From NCBI RefSeq assembly GCF_021602025.1, contig NZ_BQHW01000026.1, positions 27,218-91,217 on the forward strand: DNA of 64,000 bases, in the 5' to 3' direction. Positions 54,334 through 61,225 of this stretch are shown piece by piece. The translations under genes and the position numbers were made by a program. Source of the DNA: Pseudomonas ceruminis. GTDB taxonomy: Bacteria > Pseudomonadota > Gammaproteobacteria > Pseudomonadales > Pseudomonadaceae. The notes beneath the pieces are model-generated. The model was not told the origin of the DNA. It saw nothing but the letters and a program-made list of their open reading frames with translations, and ran no database searches. Position 1 is the first letter of the stretch. Each line of letters starts with the position of its first letter.

Positions 54334-54678
54334 ATGAGCGAAGCTCTGTATGGCACCACCACCTTAGTGGTTGGTGCACGAACCTACACCCTGCGCCCAA
54401 CCCTCGAGGCGGCCCTGCTGATTGAAAGCCGATTCGGCGGTCTGCGAGGCGCGCTTGAATCGATGCGACTGATGAGTATCGGTGCCAGCGCCGACATCAT
54501 CGTCGCCGGCGCCAGCCTGCAGGCTGACCAGCATGCCCAGGTCGCTGCCGAAGTATTCCAGACCGGCGTGGCCAAAGTCTCAGCCAAACTGACCGACTTC
54601 ATCACCGTGCTGCTAAATCCGGTACCGCCGAGCGTGGTCGCCCGGGGAAAGGGCGGGGCGGACAGCACAGCGCCGTAA
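54334..54678 (+). CDS. Tail assembly chaperone, G part
   Basis: A 114-residue protein with the GTA-gp11/tail-chaperone pattern RTYTLRPTLEAALLIESRFGGLRGALESM. Near its end the in-frame sequence CGG GGA AAG contains the slippery heptamer GGGAAAG. A -1 shift there bypasses the stop at 54678 and adds 88 residues, giving a G-T fusion of 194 residues as in lambda and relatives. Confidence 0.82.
   Translation: MSEALYGTTTLVVGARTYTLRPTLEAALLIESRFGGLRGALESMRLMSIGASADIIVAGASLQADQHAQVAAEVFQTGVAKVSAKLTDFITVLLNPVPPSVVARGKGGADSTAP
54645..54651 (+). promoter_or_regulatory. Programmed -1 frameshift site (GGGAAAG)
   Basis: G GGA AAG in the reading frame of the G part is exactly the lambda G-T slippery sequence. 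After slipping, decoding continues GGG CGG GGC GGA CAG into the frame of the T part, which is open up to 54917 without a start codon of its own in a good context. Confidence 0.78.
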
Positions 54679-54917
54679 AGGATGGTAGCTACGTCGACTA
54701 TTTGTTCGGCGTGGCCACCGGCTGGCTTGGCTGGCCGCCTGACACGGCGTGGCGTACGCCCATCCCACAACTCATGCTGGCGCTCGATGCACGTCTCGAC
54801 TGGACCGGACGCGGCCAGGCCCAAACCTCAGCGTCTGACCAGGGGCAGGCACCGCGCAGACCCGGCAACGTTGCTGACAAGTTGAAGGCCTTCTTCCGAG
54901 GCCGGCAGCAAGAGTAA
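54651..54917 (+). CDS. Tail assembly chaperone, T part (reached by -1 frameshift)
   Basis: An 88-residue extension in the -1 frame. Its core VKDGSYVDYLFGVATGWLGW followed by PPDTAWRTPIPQLMLALDARLDW is a conserved-looking tail-chaperone C-terminal domain (DUF-type T domain) with Trp-rich helices. In-frame start candidates such as TTG 54702 would cut off the conserved beginning, so frameshifting is the better explanation. The fusion recruits tail tube to tape measure in relatives. Confidence 0.75.
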   Translation, partial: GRGGQHSAVKDGSYVDYLFGVATGWLGWPPDTAWRTPIPQLMLALDARLDWTGRGQAQTSASDQGQAPRRPGNVADKLKAFFRGRQQE

Positions 54918-54922
54918 GTCTC

Positions 54923-54941
54923 CGCCTACGGGCGTTTTTTT
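54923..54941 (+). terminator. Small TACG hairpin with T run before the tape measure gene
   Basis: CGCC-tacg-GGCG followed by TTTTTTT. Probably an internal weak terminator of the late operon. Confidence 0.55.
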
Positions 54942-54957
54942 GTGCTTGGAGAATTGC

Positions 54958-57900
54958 ATGGCCGATCAACAAGTCCAGGGGATGCTGGTCCAGATCGAGG
55001 CCACCACGGCGCAGCTTCGCCGCGAACTGGCGAACGCCGACCAAGTGGTGGCGCGAAGCACGCAGGCGATCGACCGCAACCTGGCCACCGTCGATTCGGC
55101 CTTCGATAGGGCTGGGGCGGCAGCTCAGTCAGCTGGCGTGCTGATGCGCGGCGCGCTCGCGGCCGTAGCCGGTGCGGGGTTGATCGGCGGCATCATTAAG
55201 CAAGTCGACGCCTACGGGCAGATGTCCGACCGGATGAAAGCTGCCGCCGGTAGCGCGTCCGAGTATCAGGTGGTGCAGGAGCGCCTGCTGCGCACAGCCC
55301 AGGAAACCTACCGCCCGCTGGCCGAAGCGCAGGAGCTGTACATCCGCACGGCTGACGTGATGCGCAGTCTGGGTTTCAACACCCAGCAGACACTCGATAT
55401 CACCGACAGCTTCAGCTTCCTGCTGGTGACCAACGCCGCATCGGCCGACAAGGCTGGCTCGGCACTCGACGCGTACTCCAAGGCGTTGCAGACAGGCAAA
55501 ATCGACGCTGACGGGTGGGTATCCATCCAGAGTGCTATGCCCACCATAGTCGATGCCATCGCTGCCGGTACCGGCAAAAGTGCCGCCGAGATCCGCAAGC
55601 TGGGCGTGCAAGGCAAGCTTGCGCTGGACGACCTGAACACGGGCCTGCTGCGCACGGTCGAGGTGAACCGCAAGGCTGCGGCAGACATGTCTACCAGCGT
55701 GCAGGATGCCCTGGTCAACATCAACAACGCCATCAGCACCTTCCTGGGCAACATGGAGGAGCGTACCGGTGCCGTCGGTGGACTGTCGAAAGTCCTACTT
55801 GCACTGGCTGACAATGTGAACTTGGTCGCCAGCGCCATGGGCGGGGCGGGCGCGGCGGCGCTGACCTTGTACGTCGCGAAAGCTGGTTTGGCAGTCAAGG
55901 CAGCTTTGGCACAGCGCGTCGCTGAAGTGGAGAACGCACGTGCCGCGCTGCGCGGCGCAGAGGCACAGCGGATCTTCGCGCAGGCTCAGGTGCAGCAGGC
56001 TCAGGCCTCTGTGGCCGCTGCGACCGGCCTGCAGCGTCTGTCGCTGGTGCAGACGCAGCTGTTGCCCAAGCAGGCAGCGCTCAAGGCATCTACCGATGCG
56101 CTGGCCATTGCCCAAGGCAACCTCACCCGTGCTGCTACGGGCGGCCTGCTGGCGGCACTCGGTGGTCCGGCTGGCCTGGCCCTGCTCGCCGGCACTGCCG
56201 CTGCCAGCTTCCTATTGCTGGGCGACAGTGCCGACAAGGCTGGCGTGAGCCTGGACGACATGCACAAGCCGGTTGCACAGCTGCGCGAAGAGTTTGCCAA
56301 GCTCAACCGTGACCAGCGCGAGGCCTCGCTGGTCAAGTGGCAGCAGGAACAGATCGGCGCAACTGATGCGGTGCGCAGCGCCTACGGCGACCTGGCCCAG
56401 TCTATCCGCCAGTCCGTCGTAACGGCGCCCGCTCGTGATTCCGGTGGTCGGTACAACCAGCAGCTGCGCGCTTATCAGGAAGTGGTGGACCGGCTGAACG
56501 AGGCCCGGGCCGCTGGCGGCGACCTGGCCCCCGTCCTGCGCGAAGTCGGCGACCGGCTGAATCTGCCAGTGGGCACGGTGCAGAAGTGGATCACCCAGGC
56601 CGGTGCTGTCAGCGATGCCGACCAACGCTCTGCCCTGATCACTGAGACACTGCGAGTGCTCACCGGTGTGACCGATGAGAACACCGCTTCGACCCAGGAG
56701 AACAACGCCGCCAAGGCGGGAATGAGCGCTGCAGGTCAGACGTACCTGGAAACCCTGCAGAAGCAGTTGGCGGGCCTGCAAGATAATGGCGATGCGATCA
56801 AAATAGCCAACCGGCATATCGCCGAGAATGCCGACCTGACCGAAACCGACCGAAAGGCGATTCTCTCGGCGGCCAATGCGATCGAGGCGCAGAAGAAGGC
56901 GAACAAGGACGCCACCGCCAGTAGCAAGGACAGAACCAAGGCTCTAAGGGACGAGATCAAGGCGCTGGATGCGATCATTGACCGCGCCCTGCCGGAGCGC
57001 AAGCGCCTGGGTGACCTGAAGGAGGGTATCGAAGGCCTGCGCAAGGCCCAGGCCAAAGGAAAGATCACCGCTGCCGAGATGGAGCTCGGTATTAAGAACC
57101 TCAACACCGCCTATGCAGACGGCACGATCCAGAAGCGTACCGAAGCTGAGCGTAAGCTGGCCGAGCAACGGCGCAATAGTGCCGAGGCCTATCGCAAGGC
57201 AATGGAGGTGGTGCTACAGACACGGCAGGACGCGATCAATGCCGACGTGGCTGGTGTCGGCATGGGCGATGACCAACGCGAGCAGGCCGACCGCCTGAAC
57301 GCCGTGCGGCAGAAGTACGCCGAGGCGCGGCGGCAGTTGGAGGAGCAGCAGGAGGACGTATCCCGTCGCCTGAGCCAGGACGCCTATCAGCAGCGCTTGG
57401 CAGACCTGGCCGACTACCAGGTGCGGGAGCTGCAGATGGAGGTCGACGGCTTTGAGGCGCGCCTGCAGGCCCAGCGTGACTACCGTAACGGTGCCAAGCG
57501 AGCCTGGGCCAACATCCAGTCCGACGCGGCCAACGTGGCTGGCGCCACTGACGACATGCTCACCACCGGATTCAATACAGCACGTGATGCGGTGGCTGAG
57601 TTCGCTCGGACGGGGAAGGCTAACTTCAAGGACTTTGCCACCAGCGTGATCTCAGATATGGCCAGGATTGCCAGTCAGCAGGCTGCGAGCTCGCTACTGA
57701 GCGGGTTGGTTGGCTTTGGCGTCTCTGCCGTGGGCAATTACTTCGGCGGTGGGGGAGGAAACGGTATGGCAGCTGGCTCTGCCGGAGCAGTCTCTTCCAA
57801 TCTTGGCGCATCGCAAGCTGGTTACGGCAGCAAATTTTTTCCGCAGGCGTTGGGCGGAGCTTGGTCAGGCGGCGTGCAAATGTTCGCCAAGGGCGGTGCG

Positions 57901-58248
57901 TTCACCAATACCGTCCTGACCAGGCCCACAGCCTTTGGCATGGCCAACGGCGGGTTGGGCGTAGCCGGTGAGGCTGGGCCTGAGGCCATCATGCCATTGG
58001 CGCGCGGTTCGGATGGATCGTTAGGCGTGCAGGTGGTAGGCGGCTCCGGCGGAGGATCGACCATTGTTCAAGTCACTGTGCCAGTCGCAGTGACTCTGGA
58101 GGACCGCAGCGCGGATGGTATGGAGTTAGATAGCACTGCGCTGCAGCAGACAATGGAGCGGAAAATGCAGGGGGTCGCTGAGCGAGCGATCGCAGCGTCG
58201 TGGCGTCCTGGCGGAGCGAGTCACCGCAACAGCACGGGGAGGATCTGA
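54958..58248 (+). CDS. Tape measure protein
   Basis: A 1096-residue tail-length protein. An N-terminal helical part is followed by the TMP_3 (tape measure) domain with GQMSDRMKAAAGSASEYQ and TGKIDADGWVSIQSAMPTIVDAIA, hydrophobic segments near 280-430 (GLLAALGGPAGLALLAGTAAASFLLLG), then long coiled coils (670-870) and a Gly-rich C terminus with a lambda-C-like domain (FARTGKANFKDFATSVISDMARIA). At about 1.5 angstrom per residue the tail would be about 165 nm, an inference from known cases. Confidence 0.93.
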   Translation: MADQQVQGMLVQIEATTAQLRRELANADQVVARSTQAIDRNLATVDSAFDRAGAAAQSAGVLMRGALAAVAGAGLIGGIIKQVDAYGQMSDRMKAAAGSASEYQVVQERLLRTAQETYRPLAEAQELYIRTADVMRSLGFNTQQTLDITDSFSFLLVTNAASADKAGSALDAYSKALQTGKIDADGWVSIQSAMPTIVDAIAAGTGKSAAEIRKLGVQGKLALDDLNTGLLRTVEVNRKAAADMSTSVQDALVNINNAISTFLGNMEERTGAVGGLSKVLLALADNVNLVASAMGGAGAAALTLYVAKAGLAVKAALAQRVAEVENARAALRGAEAQRIFAQAQVQQAQASVAAATGLQRLSLVQTQLLPKQAALKASTDALAIAQGNLTRAATGGLLAALGGPAGLALLAGTAAASFLLLGDSADKAGVSLDDMHKPVAQLREEFAKLNRDQREASLVKWQQEQIGATDAVRSAYGDLAQSIRQSVVTAPARDSGGRYNQQLRAYQEVVDRLNEARAAGGDLAPVLREVGDRLNLPVGTVQKWITQAGAVSDADQRSALITETLRVLTGVTDENTASTQENNAAKAGMSAAGQTYLETLQKQLAGLQDNGDAIKIANRHIAENADLTETDRKAILSAANAIEAQKKANKDATASSKDRTKALRDEIKALDAIIDRALPERKRLGDLKEGIEGLRKAQAKGKITAAEMELGIKNLNTAYADGTIQKRTEAERKLAEQRRNSAEAYRKAMEVVLQTRQDAINADVAGVGMGDDQREQADRLNAVRQKYAEARRQLEEQQEDVSRRLSQDAYQQRLADLADYQVRELQMEVDGFEARLQAQRDYRNGAKRAWANIQSDAANVAGATDDMLTTGFNTARDAVAEFARTGKANFKDFATSVISDMARIASQQAASSLLSGLVGFGVSAVGNYFGGGGGNGMAAGSAGAVSSNLGASQAGYGSKFFPQALGGAWSGGVQMFAKGGAFTNTVLTRPTAFGMANGGLGVAGEAGPEAIMPLARGSDGSLGVQVVGGSGGGSTIVQVTVPVAVTLEDRSADGMELDSTALQQTMERKMQGVAERAIAASWRPGGASHRNSTGRI

Positions 58249-58586
58249 TGGCGATCGAGACATTTACCTGGGTCCCTGACGATGAGGCCAGCGGTGACAG
58301 CACACTGCGCACCAGAAAATCGCCGTTTGGCGACGGATATGTCCAGGTGTCGAGTGATGGGCTGAATGGCGAGTCGGACAGCTGGGCCCTTTCATTCGGC
58401 GGGCTGGCCGATGAGATCCAGCCCGCTATTGCGTTCATACGTCGCCATCGAGGCGCCAAGTCGTTCCTTTGGACCAACCCCGAAGGCGCGCTCGGCATGT
58501 ACCGCTGCGAAACATTCCGTCAGCAGCGAAAGCCAGGGGGCCTCGTGCTGCTGACGGCAACCTTCGAGAGAGCGTACCACCCATGA
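58248..58586 (+). CDS. Minor tail protein (lambda gpM family)
   Basis: A 112-residue protein with the gpM pattern: ETFTWVPDDEASGDSTLRTRKSPFGDGYVQ, SFGGLADEIQPAIAFIRRHRGAKSFLWTNPEG and LTATFERAY. It is the first of the M-L-K-I-J tail-tip set. ATG 58248 overlaps the last base of the tape measure gene. Confidence 0.85.
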   Translation: MAIETFTWVPDDEASGDSTLRTRKSPFGDGYVQVSSDGLNGESDSWALSFGGLADEIQPAIAFIRRHRGAKSFLWTNPEGALGMYRCETFRQQRKPGGLVLLTATFERAYHP

Positions 58587-59332
58587 GTTTGATCACTCAG
58601 TTGCAAAAGCTGGAGCCTGGTGCGGAGATTCTGTTATTCGAGCTGGATGGCTCGGACTTCGGCGCGGACACTCTGTGGTTCCACGGGCACGCGATACCGC
58701 ACACGTCTCAGGAACTGGCAGCGGCAGGCGCGAACGCCGACCGGCTACCCGCCAAGTCGATCTGGTGGCAGGGTAATGAGTACGGAGCCTGGCCCATGCA
58801 GATTGACGGCATCGAGGCGAACTCGGACGGCACCTCCGTGCGGCCCACGCTGACGGTCGGTAACGTCAATGGCAGGATCACAGCGCTGTGCCTGGCCTTC
58901 GACAACCTGCTCGAGTTCAAGCTGACCATACGTCACACCATGGCGCGCTACCTGGACGCGGTAAATTTCCCAGGCGGTAACCCCGACGCTGATCCGACCG
59001 AGGAGGCGATTGAGGTCTGGTACATCGATCAGAAGGTGTCCGAGAACGGCACCACGGTTGCCTGGGAGTTGGCCAGCCCGGGTGACGTTGGTGGCGAGAC
59101 GATCGGCCGGCAGATGACCCAGCTGTGCCACTGGGCAATGACCGCTGGGTATCGCGGTCCGAACTGCGGCTACACAGGTCCGTACTTCGACCTCGACGGG
59201 AATCCCACCAACGATCCAGCCAAGGACCAGTGCAATGGCTGCCTGGACTCAGGCTGCACGGTTCGTCACGGCCAGGGCAACCAGTTGCCTTTCGGCGGCT
59301 TCCCTGCCGTTTCGCTCATCGCACGGAGCTGA
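58583..59332 (+). CDS. Minor tail protein L, iron-sulfur type
   Basis: A 249-residue tail-tip protein of the lambda gpL family. The C-terminal domain has conserved cysteines in QLCHWAMTAGYRGPNCGYTG and DQCNGCLDSGCTVRHG; in lambda gpL such cysteines hold a [4Fe-4S] cluster. It forms the ring around the tip with J and I. ATGA overlap with gpM. Confidence 0.85.
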   Translation: MSLITQLQKLEPGAEILLFELDGSDFGADTLWFHGHAIPHTSQELAAAGANADRLPAKSIWWQGNEYGAWPMQIDGIEANSDGTSVRPTLTVGNVNGRITALCLAFDNLLEFKLTIRHTMARYLDAVNFPGGNPDADPTEEAIEVWYIDQKVSENGTTVAWELASPGDVGGETIGRQMTQLCHWAMTAGYRGPNCGYTGPYFDLDGNPTNDPAKDQCNGCLDSGCTVRHGQGNQLPFGGFPAVSLIARS

Positions 59333-59334
59333 CC

Positions 59335-60090
59335 ATGCGCAAACACATCATCGCCGCCGTGCAAGCGCACGCTGCGGCAGAGTATCCGCGTGAGTGCTGC
59401 GGGCTGATCGTCGCCGTGGGCCGCTCCCATCGGTACATCCGGTGCGACAACACCGCAACCGATCCGGCCGAGGAGTTCCGTATCTCGCCTGAGCAATATG
59501 CGGCAGCCGAGGATCAGGGCGAGGTGGTCGGCATCGTGCACTCGCATCCCGATGCGACCAGCAGGCCGTCGCCGCGGGATCTGGCCATGTGCGAGGCCAC
59601 TGGCCTGCCTTGGTACATCCTGTCGTGGCCGGAGGGCGACCTGCGAAGCGTCACGCCAACCGGTCACACACCACTGCTTGGGCGTCCTTTCGTGCACGGC
59701 GCCTGGGATTGCTGGCAGGTCTGCGCGGACTGGTACAAGCGCGAGTGGGGGTTGGAATTCCCGACCTATGCCCGGGAGGAGGGATGGTGGGAGCAAGCAG
59801 ACGGCCCAAGCCTCTACGAGCAGGCCTACGAAGCTGCAGGCTTCGACCAGGTCAGCCAGCCGCAGCGCGGCGATATGATCGTTATGGCCGTGGGGCGTAC
59901 CGCGCACCCGAACCATGCGGGGATCTACCTGGGCGGTGACGCCCAGTTGCCCGACGAGCAGGCCCAGGTCTTCGGCCCTGGCCCCTTCATGCTGCACCAC
60001 CTGCTTGGGCGACCATCAGAAATCATCGTGTTCGGCGGGCCATGGCTAGACCGGGCGCGCCTTGTGCTGCGTCACCGAGACGCCAAGTGA
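59335..60090 (+). CDS. Tail-tip protein K (JAB isopeptidase plus NlpC/P60 peptidase)
   Basis: A 251-residue protein with two enzyme domains. The JAB/MPN domain has EYPRECCGLIV and the metal motif VHSHPDATSRPSPRDL (residues 65-80). The NlpC/P60 domain has its Cys in GAWDCWQVCADWY (near 125) and His in HPNHAGIYLGG (near 199). It should open peptidoglycan during DNA entry and help tail assembly. Confidence 0.9.
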   Translation: MRKHIIAAVQAHAAAEYPRECCGLIVAVGRSHRYIRCDNTATDPAEEFRISPEQYAAAEDQGEVVGIVHSHPDATSRPSPRDLAMCEATGLPWYILSWPEGDLRSVTPTGHTPLLGRPFVHGAWDCWQVCADWYKREWGLEFPTYAREEGWWEQADGPSLYEQAYEAAGFDQVSQPQRGDMIVMAVGRTAHPNHAGIYLGGDAQLPDEQAQVFGPGPFMLHHLLGRPSEIIVFGGPWLDRARLVLRHRDAK

Positions 60091-60120
60091 TACATTCAGC
60101 GCTTTTCAGGGAGGGATCAC

Positions 60121-60543
60121 ATGCGAATTCTGATCGGTGCGGTGGGACTGGCGTTGCTGGCGGGGTGCGCGACTTCAGCAACCTCAATTCAACAAGCGGT
60201 TCCAGTGCCAAACGACGAACTGTATGCCTTTCAATCTGAGCCACTAGGAAGTAGCGGAACGCTCTCCGTGGTGCGCGACTCCGGTTTCGTTGGTTCTGGC
60301 TGCGATGTCGTTGTATATATCGACGGAGCGAGGGCCGCGAAGGTCGGGCCGGGGCAGCGGGCTAGCTTCCACCTTCCTGTTGGGCGGCCGAATATTGGCG
60401 TAGGCCTGGCGGAGTCAGGACTCTGCGCAGGAATGGCGGTGCGCTCTGTTACTGGCGATGTCCAAGATGGCCGTGAAACCATCTACAGGATCAGCGGAGA
60501 TATGAGCGGCGTCTATATAGGGCCATACATAAATTACAAGTAA
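60121..60543 (+). CDS. Prophage lipoprotein between tail genes (moron candidate)
   Basis: A 140-residue lipoprotein with signal MRILIGAVGLALLAGC (lipobox LAGC) and a mature beta-rich domain with two cysteines (GSGCDVVV, SGLCAGMA). AGGGAGGG precedes the ATG. It is AT-richer than its neighbours, especially at the end, and has its own terminator. A lipoprotein between K and I is where lambdoid phages carry lom/cor-like exclusion or conversion genes, so a role in blocking the phage receptor is possible but unproven. Confidence 0.75.
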   Translation: MRILIGAVGLALLAGCATSATSIQQAVPVPNDELYAFQSEPLGSSGTLSVVRDSGFVGSGCDVVVYIDGARAAKVGPGQRASFHLPVGRPNIGVGLAESGLCAGMAVRSVTGDVQDGRETIYRISGDMSGVYIGPYINYK

Positions 60544-60545
60544 TC

Positions 60546-60569
60546 AAGCCGCCTTCGGGCGGCTTTTTG
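60546..60569 (+). terminator. TTCG hairpin terminator after the lipoprotein gene
   Basis: AAGCCGCC-ttcg-GGCGGCTT followed by TTTG. Confidence 0.85.
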
Positions 60570-60584
60570 TATTCCGAGGAAAAT

Positions 60585-61169
60585 ATGAATCCAGAAATGA
60601 CAGCTATTGAATTTTCAGGCTCTTTCCGAAAAGCACTTGGGCGAAAGCATCAGCGTTTGCTGGACACTGGGAGCGTTCGAGAGCTGCTGAAAGCGCTTAC
60701 GATCACTCTGCCTGGATTCAAGGAAGAGGTTGACCGCCTGGACAGACTCGGCATGCGGTTCGCCATTTTTCGCAACGGAAAGAACGTTGGGGAAAGTGAG
60801 TTCGAGCGTGGCGGAACAAGGGCGGTAAAGATTGTTCCGGTAGTATCCGGCAGCAAGCGAGGTGGGCTTCTTCAGACAGTTGTTGGCGCGGTTCTGATTG
60901 CGGCAGGGGTATTTCTCTCTTCTACCCCGTTTGGTGCGCCTTTACTCGGCGCCGGTGTTGCTATGGTCGCCGGCGGCGTAATCCAGATGCTCAGCCCCCA
61001 AGCAAAGGGCCTCTCCCAAAGCGCAGCGCCCGAGAACCTCCCGTCCTACGCCTTCGGCAGCGCCAAGAACACCACCGCCAGCGGCAACCCTGTACCGATC
61101 TGCATCGGCGAGCGCCGTTGGGGCGGGGCAATCATTTCGGCCTCGATTGAGGCGCAGGACAAGGCCTAG
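60585..61169 (+). CDS. Tail assembly protein I
   Basis: A 194-residue protein of the lambda gpI family. N-terminal ubiquitin-like domain (AIEFSGSFRKALGRKHQRLLDTG), a glycine/hydrophobic segment (VVGAVLIAAGVFLSSTPFGAPLLGAGVAMVAGGVIQML, residues about 100-137) and the C-terminal SYAFGSAKNTTASGNPVPICIGERRWGGAIISASIE. GAGGAAAAT precedes the ATG at 60585. Confidence 0.88.
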   Translation: MNPEMTAIEFSGSFRKALGRKHQRLLDTGSVRELLKALTITLPGFKEEVDRLDRLGMRFAIFRNGKNVGESEFERGGTRAVKIVPVVSGSKRGGLLQTVVGAVLIAAGVFLSSTPFGAPLLGAGVAMVAGGVIQMLSPQAKGLSQSAAPENLPSYAFGSAKNTTASGNPVPICIGERRWGGAIISASIEAQDKA

Positions 61170-61187
61170 GGCCGATTCAGCGAACAA

Positions 61188-61211
61188 GCCGCCTCCGGGC
61201 GGTATTTTTTT
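61188..61211 (+). terminator. TCCG hairpin before the J gene
   Basis: GCCGCC-tccg-GGCGGT followed by ATTTTTTTG. A third tetraloop hairpin inside the late operon. Confidence 0.65.
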
Positions 61212-61225
61212 GCCCGGAGGAAAGC

